64,000 nt of DNA. It comes from an uncultured Bacteroidales bacterium (GTDB lineage Bacteria; Bacteroidota; Bacteroidia; Bacteroidales; Muribaculaceae). The DNA is taken from NCBI GenBank assembly GCA_900542185.1, contig UQMZ01000011.1, positions 1-64,000 of the forward strand. The letters run 5' to 3'. Made by a program: the position numbers and the translations under genes. The notes under the pieces were generated by a model, which made no database searches, had not been told where the DNA came from, and was given only the letters and a program-made list of their open reading frames with translations. Of this stretch, positions 42,757 through 51,894 are shown piece after piece; the stretch's first letter is position 1; each line of letters begins with the position of its first letter.

Positions 42757-44658
42757 TTATTTCACTTCCTCGAAGTCGACGTCCTCGGGACCGTTGTTGG
42801 GCTGCTGTCCGGCGTTAGGCTGTGCGCCTGCGTTGGGCTGAGCACCGGCTCCGGCTGCGTTCTGGGCATTGTAGATGTCCTGGGCGGCTGCCTGGAATGC
42901 ATCGGTCACGGCCTTGACGGCGGAGTCGATGTCCTCAATCAGCTGCTGTTTGTGAACATCTTTCAGATGCTGCAGTGCGGATTCCACGGCTGCCTTCTTG
43001 TCGGCCGGAATCTTGTCGCCGAGTTCGGCGAGCTGCTTCTCGGTCTGGAAGATGACGCTATCTGCGTGGTTGAGTTTGTCGGCACGCTCCTTGGCCTTCT
43101 TGTCAGCGGCTTCGTTGGCCTTGGCCTCGTCGCGCATACGCTGTATCTCGGAGTCGCTCAGACCGCTCGATGCCTCGATGCGGATGGACTGCTCCTTGCC
43201 GGTAGCCTTATCCTTGGCTGTCACGTTGAGGATACCGTTGGCATCTACCTCAAACGTAACCTCAATCTGCGGAACACCACGGGGTGCGGGTGCGATACCG
43301 CCAAGGTTGAACTCGCCCAACAGCTTGTCGTCGGCTGCCATAGGACGCTCGCCCTGAAGTACGCGGATGGTAACCTCCGGCTGGTTGTCGGCTGCTGTGG
43401 AGAATACCTCGCTCTTGCGGGTCGGGATTGTGGTGTTGGCGTCGATCAGTTTGGTCATCACGCCGCCCATAGTCTCGATACCGATTGACAGAGGCACGAC
43501 GTCAAGCAGAAGCACATCCTTCACGTCGCCGCTCAGAACGCCACCCTGAATTGCTGCGCCGATGGCCACAACCTCGTCGGGGTTAACGCCCTTGTTGGGT
43601 TCCTTGCCGAATATCTGCTTAACCTTGTCCTGGATTGCAGGGATACGTGTGGAACCACCCACCAGGATAACCTCGTCGATGTCGGATGCGCTCATGCCTG
43701 CATCCTGCAGAGCCTTCTGGCAGGGGCCTGCCACAGCGTCGATCAGGTTGGAAGCCAGCTGCTCGAACTTGGCACGTGTCAGAGTCTTTACCAGGTGCTT
43801 CGGGCCGGAAGCAGTTGCCGTGATATAGGGGAGGTTGATCTCGGTCGAAGTGGAGCTGGACAGTTCAATCTTTGCCTTCTCGGCAGCCTCCTTCAAACGC
43901 TGCATTGCCATAGGATCCTGACGGAGGTCAACGCCCTCGTCGTTCTTGAACTCGTCGGCCAGCCAGTCGATAATCACGTGATCGAAATCGTCACCACCCA
44001 GGTGTGTGTCACCGTTGGTGGACTTCACCTCAAACACGCCGTCGCCAAGCTCCAGGATGGAGATATCGAATGTGCCGCCACCGAGGTCGAACACGGCAAT
44101 CTTCTGCTCCGTGGTGGCCTTGTCCAGACCGTAAGCCAGAGCGGCTGCGGTAGGCTCGTTGATGATACGCTTAACCTTCAGGCCTGCGATTTCACCGGCA
44201 TCCTTGGTGGCCTGACGCTGTGAATCGTCGAAGTATGCGGGCACCGTGATGATAGCCTCTGTGACGGGCTGTCCAAGATAATCCTCGGCGGTCTTCTTCA
44301 TCTTCTGAAGAATCATGGCCGAAATCTCCTGCGGAGTGTAATCGCGGCCGTCGATGTCTACCTTAGGCATATCGTTCTGGCATACCACCTTGTAGGGTAC
44401 GCGCTTGATCTCGTCCGTAACCTGGTCGCATTTCTCGCCCATGAAACGTTTGATGGAGTATATGGTACGCGTCGGGTTGGTGATGGCCTGACGCTTAGCG
44501 GGATCGCCTACCTTGCGTTCGCCGCCGTCAACAAATGCCACTACCGACGGCGTGGTGTTGCGTCCTTCGTTGTTGGGTATGACAACAGGATCCTTGCCCT
44601 CGAGCACTGCCACGCATGAATTCGTGGTTCCTAAGTCTATACCAATAATCTTTCCCAT
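42757..44658 (-). CDS. dnaK: Chaperone DnaK (Hsp70)
   Basis: This 633-residue cytoplasmic chaperone has the N-terminal phosphate-binding motif IGIDLGTTNSCVAV, then IFDLGGGTFDISILELG and the LVGGSTRIPAIQ segment of the ATPase domain, a linker near residue 385 (DVLLLDVVPLSIGIE), the substrate-binding beta-domain and the helical lid with a Gly/Ala/Gln-rich tail ending in DVDFEEVK. The length and all motifs are typical. It stands alone: no dnaJ or grpE lies beside it. The divergent gene spt begins 325 bases away. Confidence 0.98.
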   Translation of the reverse strand: MGKIIGIDLGTTNSCVAVLEGKDPVVIPNNEGRNTTPSVVAFVDGGERKVGDPAKRQAITNPTRTIYSIKRFMGEKCDQVTDEIKRVPYKVVCQNDMPKVDIDGRDYTPQEISAMILQKMKKTAEDYLGQPVTEAIITVPAYFDDSQRQATKDAGEIAGLKVKRIINEPTAAALAYGLDKATTEQKIAVFDLGGGTFDISILELGDGVFEVKSTNGDTHLGGDDFDHVIIDWLADEFKNDEGVDLRQDPMAMQRLKEAAEKAKIELSSSTSTEINLPYITATASGPKHLVKTLTRAKFEQLASNLIDAVAGPCQKALQDAGMSASDIDEVILVGGSTRIPAIQDKVKQIFGKEPNKGVNPDEVVAIGAAIQGGVLSGDVKDVLLLDVVPLSIGIETMGGVMTKLIDANTTIPTRKSEVFSTAADNQPEVTIRVLQGERPMAADDKLLGEFNLGGIAPAPRGVPQIEVTFEVDANGILNVTAKDKATGKEQSIRIEASSGLSDSEIQRMRDEAKANEAADKKAKERADKLNHADSVIFQTEKQLAELGDKIPADKKAAVESALQHLKDVHKQQLIEDIDSAVKAVTDAFQAAAQDIYNAQNAAGAGAQPNAGAQPNAGQQPNNGPEDVDFEEVK

Positions 44659-44983
44659 GATTTCTATATTTTATTTGATTAATTTTCTATCGTTTTGTCC
44701 GGGTCTCTTTCCCGTTCGCTACTATATTAACAAATAAGATGCTAAAACGATTGAAATTGACATAAAATTTTAAAAATCCGTGTAATGAGCTGAATGACAA
44801 ATTGAAAGAGTTAAAGACGCTTGAGCGTGGGAATGTGACAAAAGTGGCAAAAAAGTCAAAAAAACATCAAAATGCAGGCGAAATAGCGAATATCTGCCTA
44901 AAAATTCTTAACTTTGCATTCTGAATATATACGAAATCGCGCAGCGGTGACGCAACAGCGGTTAGAAAGACACTTCAAACAGA
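44659..44983. other. Divergent control region between dnaK and spt
   Basis: This 325-base AT-rich gap has no ORF of note. Toward spt there is a clear -7 box. Toward dnaK the leader is purine-rich with only weak TTATTTG-like boxes. No CIRCE-type inverted repeat was recognised. Confidence 0.6.
44909..44916 (+). promoter_or_regulatory. -7 box of the spt-tgt-permease operon
   Basis: TAACTTTG matches the Bacteroides -7 consensus 68 bases before the spt start. The -33 position does not match TTTG well, so the strength of this promoter is uncertain. Confidence 0.5.
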
Positions 44984-46174
44984 ATGAAACCATTACAGCA
45001 GAAGTTATCGGTATATGACGCGCCCCAGAAGGCTAAGGCCGCGGGCGTATACCCATATTTCCGGGCCATATCGAGCGAGCAGGACACCGAAGTAATAATG
45101 AATGGCAAGAAGGTGTTGATGTTCGGATCGAACAGCTATATGGGCCTGACCAACCATCCGAAAGTGATAGAGGCCGCGATAGAGGCTACTAAGAAGTATG
45201 GTACGGGAATGGCCGGCTCGCCTTTTCTGAACGGGACATTGACCATACACAAGGATCTGGAGGCACGTCTGGCCGACTATGTAGGCAAGGAAGACGCAAT
45301 GATATACTCCACAGGTTTCGGTGTTAACCTGGGAGTGGTGTCAACGCTGACAGGCCGCGAGGATTACATCATACTCGACGAGCAGGACCATGCGTCGATA
45401 ATAGAAGGACGCCGTCTGTCGTTCTCCAATTATCTGAAGTATAAGCACAACGATATGGAGAGCCTGGAGAACCAGCTGAAACGGTGCGAGCCGGACAAGG
45501 TGAAGCTGATCGTGACGGACGGAGTGTTCTCCATGGAAGGCGATGTGGCAAATCTTCCCGAGATTGTCAGACTGGCCAAGAAGTACAATGCGTCTGTGAT
45601 GGTGGACGAGGCCCATGGTCTCGGAGTGTTCGGCGAAGGCGGCCGCGGCACCTGCAACCATTTCGGCGTGACAGACGACGTGGACCTGATCATGGGCACG
45701 TTCAGCAAGTCGCTGGCTTCGCTGGGCGGATTCATCGCCACGGACAAGGTCATAACCAACTTCCTGCGTCATCATTCGCGTTCATATATATTCACGGCAT
45801 CCATCACGCCGGCTTCAACTGCAGCCGTGAATGCCGCATTAGACATCATACTGGCAGAGCCCGAGCGTCAGGAACATCTGTGGAAGATCACCAACTACGC
45901 TCTGGAGCAGTTCCGCGCCATGGGATGCGAGATAGGCCACACTTCTACGCCTATCATACCTCTGTTTATCCGCGATGACTACAAGACATTCCATGTTACA
46001 AGCGATTTGCTGAAGGAAGGTGTGTTTGTCAATCCGGTCGTTACGCCGGCTGTGGCTCCCCAGGACACGCTGATACGCTATTCGCTGATGGCCACGCACA
46101 CCGAGGAACAGGTGCAGCGTTCGCTTGAAGCCATCGAGAAGGTGTTCAAGAAATACGACCTGTTGAAAAAATAA
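44984..46174 (+). CDS. spt: Serine palmitoyltransferase (alpha-oxoamine synthase family)
   Basis: This 396-residue cytoplasmic PLP enzyme condenses serine with a long-chain acyl-CoA to begin sphingolipid synthesis, a hallmark of Bacteroides and relatives. It runs closely parallel to the Bacteroides thetaiotaomicron SPT in memory: VYPYFR near the start, MFGSNSYMGL, GTGMAGSPFLNGTLTIH, LDEQDHASIIEGRRLSFS, VFSMEGDVANLPEIV, MVDEAHGLGVFG and the PLP-lysine loop MGTFSKSLASLGG, then TPAVAPQDTLIRYSLMATHT. The near relatives KBL (threonine degradation) and BioF share the fold, but the match to SPT is closer. tgt starts 6 bases downstream. Confidence 0.85.
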   Translation: MKPLQQKLSVYDAPQKAKAAGVYPYFRAISSEQDTEVIMNGKKVLMFGSNSYMGLTNHPKVIEAAIEATKKYGTGMAGSPFLNGTLTIHKDLEARLADYVGKEDAMIYSTGFGVNLGVVSTLTGREDYIILDEQDHASIIEGRRLSFSNYLKYKHNDMESLENQLKRCEPDKVKLIVTDGVFSMEGDVANLPEIVRLAKKYNASVMVDEAHGLGVFGEGGRGTCNHFGVTDDVDLIMGTFSKSLASLGGFIATDKVITNFLRHHSRSYIFTASITPASTAAVNAALDIILAEPERQEHLWKITNYALEQFRAMGCEIGHTSTPIIPLFIRDDYKTFHVTSDLLKEGVFVNPVVTPAVAPQDTLIRYSLMATHTEEQVQRSLEAIEKVFKKYDLLKK

Positions 46175-46180
46175 GAATCC

Positions 46181-47311
46181 ATGGATTTCAGAATCGATGG
46201 AGTTGCGCCCGACAGCGCGGCACGTGCCGGCATGATCACCACTGCGCATGGTGAGGTGCCGACACCTATCTTTATGCCCGTAGGTACCGTAGGCAGCGTC
46301 AAAGGCGTGCACATGCACGAACTGAAGAACGACATCGACGCCAAGATAATCCTCGGAAATACATATCATCTGTACCTGCGTCCGGGGCTGGACATACTTC
46401 GTCAGGCCGGAGGACTGCACAAGTTCAACAGCTGGGACCGTCCCATTCTGACCGACTCGGGAGGCTTTCAGGTGTTCTCTCTCACCGACATCCGCAAGCT
46501 GAAGGAGGAGGGAGTATGGTTCCGCAGCCATATAGACGGCAGCAAGCATCTGTTTACACCCGAAAATGTGGTAGACACGGAGCGTGTGATAGGCGCCGAC
46601 ATCATGATGGCTCTTGATGAATGCTGTCCCGGCGACGCTGATCGCGATTATGCCGAGAAGTCGTTGCGGCTCACCCAGCGGTGGCTGGAACGCGGCTGGA
46701 AGCGTTACAAGGAGACCGAGGGCCTGTATGGCTACGACCAGGCATATTTTCCGATAGTGCAGGGATGCACATACAAGGATCTGCGTCAGGACGCCGCCAA
46801 ACATATAGCCGACCTCGGCGCCGACGGCAACGCCATAGGCGGTCTGGCGGTAGGTGAGCCTACCGAGGTAATGTACGATATGATAGAGGTGGTGAACGAC
46901 ATCCTGCCTCAGGATAAGCCACGCTATCTGATGGGCGTCGGCACTCCTGCCAACATACTTGAAGCCATTGACCGAGGCGTGGATATGATGGACTGCGTGA
47001 TGCCTACGCGCAACGGCCGCAACGGCATGATATTCACACGCAACGGAATAATAAACCTGAAGAACAAGAAGTGGGAGAATGATTTCGGCCCCCTCGATCC
47101 GGGCGGCGCGTCAGTAGTGGACGAGGAATATTCGCGCGCATATCTGCGGCATCTGTTCACGGCTCACGAGCTGTTGGGAATGCAGATTGCGTCAATCCAT
47201 AATCTCGCGTTCTACCTTTGGCTGGTGCGCGAGGCACGCAAGCATATACTGGCCCGCGATTTCAAGAGCTGGAAAGAGGAGATGGTCGTTAACGTGACAA
47301 GACGGTTATGA
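46181..47311 (+). CDS. tgt: tRNA-guanine transglycosylase (queuine/preQ1 insertion)
   Basis: This 376-residue enzyme exchanges guanine 34 for the queuosine precursor in GUN-anticodon tRNAs. The catalytic Asp pair is seen in LTDSGGFQVFSL (Asp92) and in MDCVMPTRNGRNG (about residue 264). The C-terminal zinc site is altered: where E. coli-type Tgt has Cys-x-Cys-x2-Cys, this protein has PLDPGGASVVDEEYSRAYL with no Cys, although the IHN His nearby remains. The last four bases overlap the permease start (ATGA). The gene sits in an operon with sphingolipid and LPS-transport functions. Confidence 0.93.
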   Translation: MDFRIDGVAPDSAARAGMITTAHGEVPTPIFMPVGTVGSVKGVHMHELKNDIDAKIILGNTYHLYLRPGLDILRQAGGLHKFNSWDRPILTDSGGFQVFSLTDIRKLKEEGVWFRSHIDGSKHLFTPENVVDTERVIGADIMMALDECCPGDADRDYAEKSLRLTQRWLERGWKRYKETEGLYGYDQAYFPIVQGCTYKDLRQDAAKHIADLGADGNAIGGLAVGEPTEVMYDMIEVVNDILPQDKPRYLMGVGTPANILEAIDRGVDMMDCVMPTRNGRNGMIFTRNGIINLKNKKWENDFGPLDPGGASVVDEEYSRAYLRHLFTAHELLGMQIASIHNLAFYLWLVREARKHILARDFKSWKEEMVVNVTRRL

Positions 47312-48519
47312 AGTGGGAGGAAGGTCTGAAACGCAAGCGTCGTTACCGTAAGCTGATGAAGCTGCGGAAAGGACGTGTGCGTAAGTACAAGACCGTTCCC
47401 GGCCCACGTGGTCTTATGGCCGGTTACAAGGGTCTGCCCGGCCTTAAGATACTTGACATATACATATTAAAGAAATTTTTAGGAACGTATTTCTTTGCCA
47501 CTATACTGATACTTGCGGTAATAGCGATGTTCGCGATCACCGAGAAGCTTGACGCGTTTCTGAGGGCACCGCTGAAGGAAACGATTTTCGATTATTTCAT
47601 GTCGTTCCTGCCTTATTTCGCATTGCAGCTGGCACCTCTTATCACTTTCATTTCCGTGATATTCTTTACGACCAAACTGGCCGACCATTCGGAAATAATA
47701 GCGATGCTGTCCAGCGGCATCAGCTTCAACCGCCTGATGCGTCCCTATATGTACGGTGCGGCCGTCATTGCCGCACTGACGTTTGTTCTAAGCAACTATC
47801 TGATACCTCCCACAAACATACGGCAGATTAACTATTACAACAAGTATGTGAAAAACAAGGAGGTAAAGACCGGTACGGACATTCAGCTCATGGCAAAGCC
47901 GGGCGTGGTGATGTACATAGGACGATACGAAAGCACGAATAAGACGGCCTATCGATTCAGTCTCGACAAATTCCAGGACAAGGAACTTGTGTCGCGAATG
48001 ACATCGCAGCGTGCAACATACGACACGACGAGGCAGTACCACTGGACTCTGTACAACTATATGATACGCGATTTCGACGGCATGACCGAGAAAGTGACGC
48101 GAGGCGCTCAGAAGGACACGCTTATACCGGTGGAACCGAGAGATTTCCTGATACAGGCCAATGATCAGGAAACGCTCACTACGCCTCAGCTCACGGAATT
48201 TATCGAGAAACAGAAGAAGCGCGGAGTAGCCAATATCGAAAGCTTCGAGATAGAGAAGGAACGGCGCTATGCTTCGACGGCAGCGGCTTTTATCCTGACT
48301 CTGATCGGACTGTCGCTGTCGGCCAAGAAGGTCAAGGGTGGAATGGGTATAAACATCGGAGTGGGACTGGCCCTGAGTTTCAGTTATATTCTGTTCTCTT
48401 CGCTGACCAGCCAGTTTGCGATTTCGGGGATGACCACACCGTTCATCGCGATGGAAATACCCAATGTCGTGTATCTGCTCATAGGACTTGGCCTGTATTA
48501 TCGTGCAAGCAAGTTCTGA
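47308..48519 (+). CDS. LptF/LptG family permease (YjgP/YjgQ)
   Basis: This 403-residue inner-membrane protein belongs to the lipopolysaccharide export ABC system (LptB2FG). Three membrane segments lie at about 55-75, 95-120 and 140-160, a periplasmic beta-jelly-roll fills 185-320, and three more segments follow from about 325. Canonical relatives begin at LKILDIYILKKFLGTYFFA, here residue 46. Before it lies a strongly basic N-terminal extension (Arg/Lys-rich, residues 6-30). A later ATG at 47416 is possible. The ATGA overlap with tgt favours the long form. The operon links LPS transport with sphingolipid synthesis, both of the envelope. Confidence 0.85.
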   Translation: MKWEEGLKRKRRYRKLMKLRKGRVRKYKTVPGPRGLMAGYKGLPGLKILDIYILKKFLGTYFFATILILAVIAMFAITEKLDAFLRAPLKETIFDYFMSFLPYFALQLAPLITFISVIFFTTKLADHSEIIAMLSSGISFNRLMRPYMYGAAVIAALTFVLSNYLIPPTNIRQINYYNKYVKNKEVKTGTDIQLMAKPGVVMYIGRYESTNKTAYRFSLDKFQDKELVSRMTSQRATYDTTRQYHWTLYNYMIRDFDGMTEKVTRGAQKDTLIPVEPRDFLIQANDQETLTTPQLTEFIEKQKKRGVANIESFEIEKERRYASTAAAFILTLIGLSLSAKKVKGGMGINIGVGLALSFSYILFSSLTSQFAISGMTTPFIAMEIPNVVYLLIGLGLYYRASKF

Positions 48520-48587
48520 TGATACACTAAGCGTCGTGCGACTCCGTTCTTATAAAAGAAAAGAGAAAATACCTAAGGCTCGGAGCT

Positions 48588-49964
48588 ATGAAAGTTGATA
48601 CCGGAATATCGGGCATACTAATTGCCGTATATATGGCAGCTGCGGTAATCACTTCTGCAGACAGTGCAACCGTACGGTTTCAAGGTCAGAGCAGGAAGGT
48701 GATAGAAGTAGAAGCTCCTAAGAATACGGGACTTGACCGCATATTCGTGGCATACGATACAGCAGAACTGACGGAAATGCGCATCGAAGGAGCGTCAGCC
48801 GATCTGGAAGTAAGCCGTTACAGTACTCTCGGTGGCGGATATGCCGAGCCGGTTCAGTTTCACTGGGACGGCAATACAGCCATAATCGACAGACCGCAGG
48901 GAGAGATGGGGTATATCCTGACCGAAAATGGCCGCAATACATGTATATGGCTTGTAAATTACGCGATTCAACCTTTTTCAGTATCGTCCGTAGGGCTTGA
49001 CGACACGCAGGACTGCTCATATACCAATCTTGATGTAGAAGGCACTGGTCCTGCCATCCATTATTTCACAATCGACGGACGACGTGCCACACTCAGTCGC
49101 GACATAGAGGTCAGTTACGATACCTGGATATGGGACGACACAGCTACGGATTATGTAACAGAGCATACGGCAAAGGACCTGGAATATCTGACAAATACCG
49201 TAACTCTCACTACTCCATTATATTGCTCCACTTCTGTTACGGTAAGTGGCGACCGTTTCCTGGCAGAGTGGGGAATGGAACAGAAGGCCACGTCTATGAC
49301 TTTGTCTCCGAACGGGATTGACGCTCATACCAATGCGGTTCAGACCAATCTCCCCGAGGAAACGGAAGACAGCGACCCGTCAAACATTGTGAACGGAAGC
49401 TCAGGGGAAGGAGGACTCGGCGGCTCCGCTCCGGCTGTAATAGTATTTACGGCATACGTTACCGAAGCCGTCATTCATGACGAGTGGCAGATGTCGGCGG
49501 ATCCTGAGTTCCAGAACATCGATTATCGGTGGAACGAACGCGAAGTGGAGTATACTTTCGAGGACGAAGGAACTTATTACGTACGTTACATAGGGAGTAA
49601 TGCCGACGGTACGTGCGAAGTCTACGGCGAGACATATACCATATCGATAGGTGCATCGGAACTGCGCATACCCAATGCCTTTACACCCAACGGCGACGGG
49701 GTGAACGACGTGTGGAAGGTGGCATACAGGTCGTTGCTTGATTTCAACTGTACCATATTCGACCGATACGGAAACAAGATATACCATTTCAGCGATCCGA
49801 ACCAGGGGTGGGACGGTAAGTACAAAGGAAAGACTGTAGGCCCCGGTGTATATTACTATGTAATAGAAGCAAAGGGATCGGACGGTAAAAAATATAAAAA
49901 AGGAGGAGACATCAACGTTGTCGGGTATAAGAACCGCAACGCCCGGACCTCTCCGGCAAATTGA
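48588..49964 (+). CDS. Secreted protein with gliding-motility-associated C-terminal (CHU_C) domain
   Basis: This 458-residue protein has a weak signal sequence within the first 25 residues (ILIAVYMAAAVITSADSA). The body is beta-rich with repeated Ig-like strands but no named domain. The C-terminal 105 residues form a CHU_C domain beginning at RIPNAFTPNGDGVNDVW and closing with GPGVYYYVIEAKG, the type B sorting-like module that, in gliding or T9SS-using Bacteroidetes, directs proteins to the surface. The gene is 7 bases upstream of the LysM protein. In relatives without a full T9SS the role of this domain is unknown. Confidence 0.75.
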   Translation: MKVDTGISGILIAVYMAAAVITSADSATVRFQGQSRKVIEVEAPKNTGLDRIFVAYDTAELTEMRIEGASADLEVSRYSTLGGGYAEPVQFHWDGNTAIIDRPQGEMGYILTENGRNTCIWLVNYAIQPFSVSSVGLDDTQDCSYTNLDVEGTGPAIHYFTIDGRRATLSRDIEVSYDTWIWDDTATDYVTEHTAKDLEYLTNTVTLTTPLYCSTSVTVSGDRFLAEWGMEQKATSMTLSPNGIDAHTNAVQTNLPEETEDSDPSNIVNGSSGEGGLGGSAPAVIVFTAYVTEAVIHDEWQMSADPEFQNIDYRWNEREVEYTFEDEGTYYVRYIGSNADGTCEVYGETYTISIGASELRIPNAFTPNGDGVNDVWKVAYRSLLDFNCTIFDRYGNKIYHFSDPNQGWDGKYKGKTVGPGVYYYVIEAKGSDGKKYKKGGDINVVGYKNRNARTSPAN

Positions 49965-49971
49965 AATATAG

Positions 49972-51894
49972 ATGAAGAAACTGAGCATACTGACCGTGAT
50001 GTTAATGATAGTGACGATGACTGCGACTGCATTGTCGTCCACGCTAAGCAAGGTGACCGTAATGGGGCAATCCTATTACAAATATCAGGTAAAGAAAGGC
50101 GACACCATGTATGGCGTAGCCCGTCAGTTCGGATGGGACGAGAAGCTGATTCAGCAGTCGAATCCCGGTGAACTTACAACTCTGAAGAAAGGCTCAGTGC
50201 TTTTTTATCCCTGCGACACGGATGGTAACACACAAAAAAGTACTGCCGACAATGTAACAGAAACCGGTAATAACGGAGTGACACATCGTATCGAAAGGGG
50301 GGAGACCCTAAGTTCCATTGCCCGCGTATACGGCATGACCACAGGAGAACTTATAAAACTCAACCCCGGTGCCGGAGATTATATCAAGGCCGGCGACATT
50401 CTGATTATCAGCAACCCGCAGCAAAATGCGACAGATAAGAATAACGGGGTCGAATATCACCGTATTCAGACCGGGGAGACTCTATATGGCATAGGTAAAA
50501 AGTATAATGTGTCGGTCGAGGCATTGCTTAAGAGCAACCCGGGCGTTTCGGAACGTAATTTCCGAGCCGGAGAGACAATACGTATTCCTGCATCGGGCAC
50601 CGGGATAGTAATGACGACAGAGATGGTGCGCGAAGATGTGTTGAAAGGCTTCAGGACCCATAAGGTAAAAAAGGATGAGACCTGGAACTCCATAGCCCGC
50701 AGATATGGAATTCCTGCGGAAGCATTGATGGAAGCCAACTCAGGTGTCGAATTGAAAAAGAACGTATATATCGGGGTGCCGATAATAGCAAGCGAGGAAG
50801 TTTCCAGGCAAATCGTGGAAGAAGACAAGCGTGACGTCCAGGAAATATATGCCGATATCAACGGTATAAACGACAGCACTGACTATAACGAAATTCGCTT
50901 CGCCGTCGTATCCGACAATCCCTCTTCACGCCGTGACAGGGAGATAATGAGGGGTGTGCTGATGGCAGTAGACAAGCTGAAGAACAGCGGTTCGAAAATT
51001 TCGCTGAAGATGCTGGAGGGTGGAAATTCAGACAGCACTGTAGGAGAACTCGACACATTCAGGCCCACCGTGGTGATGAGCACGGCAGAAACTGATTTTC
51101 CCGAATGGCTTGCCGGATATGCGAATGACCGTCGCGTTCCCGTTATCAATACACTGGACGTGAAGAACGTGGATTTCCAGTCAAATCCGTATATGGTGCA
51201 GCTGATCACCACCCCCGATTACTTCAATGAAGAGGTGGCGAACTGGATATTCCAGAAGTATGGCGCGTATTCACTGGTTTTCACGGGGGAAAAAGACCCC
51301 AACGACGCTCTTGCGGAATCATTGCAGGCCATCTGGGATCCGTCGCGGGTGCGTTCGCGTTCGGTAGAGGATCTGCGGTCTCTCCCGCTCAACGCAAAAG
51401 GCAAGTATCTGCTTTACAGTTATCCCACCAGGAAAGCTGATGTAATAGAGTTCCTCGATGCGGTGAACGATGCAAAGATCAAGACTCCGGAATCCGAAGT
51501 GACCGTAATAGGCCGTCCCAACTGGATTGTGTTCGACGAGGTATTGGCAGAGAAATTTCATAATGCCGACGTAGAGATACCCGCACGGTTCTATATGACC
51601 AAAGCACAGCGCAACAATTCGGATTTCAGTATGCGATACCGTCAGCTCTACAACTCTGCTGTTCCGAATACTTTCCCCGTATATTCCGGTATAGGATATG
51701 ATACCGCACTGTATTTCCTTGAAGGACTTGCGGCAGGTAACGGCGACATAAACGCAATGGGACAGCCCTCAGGAACTGTACAAAGCGAATTCTATCTGGA
51801 ACGTCCCAGCAACTGGAGCGGTTTGTTAAATCGATCCGTATATATGGTCAGATTTACACCTTATGACTCGATTGAAAAAACAGTGGTGAAATGA
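49972..51894 (+). CDS. LysM peptidoglycan-binding protein with periplasmic-binding-protein-like domain
   Basis: This 640-residue protein has a signal segment (residues 1-22). Four LysM repeats lie at about 37-80, 104-147, 162-205 and 228-272, each with the Y.V..GDT/ETL..I/VAR pattern. A domain resembling type 1 periplasmic-binding proteins (about 305-625) follows, similar in outline to the LpoA-type regulators of penicillin-binding proteins. It probably spans peptidoglycan and senses or regulates wall synthesis. It overlaps the next gene by four bases (ATGA) and follows the CHU_C gene by 7, so the three form one unit. Confidence 0.85.
   Translation: MKKLSILTVMLMIVTMTATALSSTLSKVTVMGQSYYKYQVKKGDTMYGVARQFGWDEKLIQQSNPGELTTLKKGSVLFYPCDTDGNTQKSTADNVTETGNNGVTHRIERGETLSSIARVYGMTTGELIKLNPGAGDYIKAGDILIISNPQQNATDKNNGVEYHRIQTGETLYGIGKKYNVSVEALLKSNPGVSERNFRAGETIRIPASGTGIVMTTEMVREDVLKGFRTHKVKKDETWNSIARRYGIPAEALMEANSGVELKKNVYIGVPIIASEEVSRQIVEEDKRDVQEIYADINGINDSTDYNEIRFAVVSDNPSSRRDREIMRGVLMAVDKLKNSGSKISLKMLEGGNSDSTVGELDTFRPTVVMSTAETDFPEWLAGYANDRRVPVINTLDVKNVDFQSNPYMVQLITTPDYFNEEVANWIFQKYGAYSLVFTGEKDPNDALAESLQAIWDPSRVRSRSVEDLRSLPLNAKGKYLLYSYPTRKADVIEFLDAVNDAKIKTPESEVTVIGRPNWIVFDEVLAEKFHNADVEIPARFYMTKAQRNNSDFSMRYRQLYNSAVPNTFPVYSGIGYDTALYFLEGLAAGNGDINAMGQPSGTVQSEFYLERPSNWSGLLNRSVYMVRFTPYDSIEKTVVK

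Noticed and set aside
44659..44983. CIRCE heat-shock operator before dnaK
   Set aside because: No TTAGCACTC-N9-GAGTGCTAA-like inverted repeat was found in the gap.
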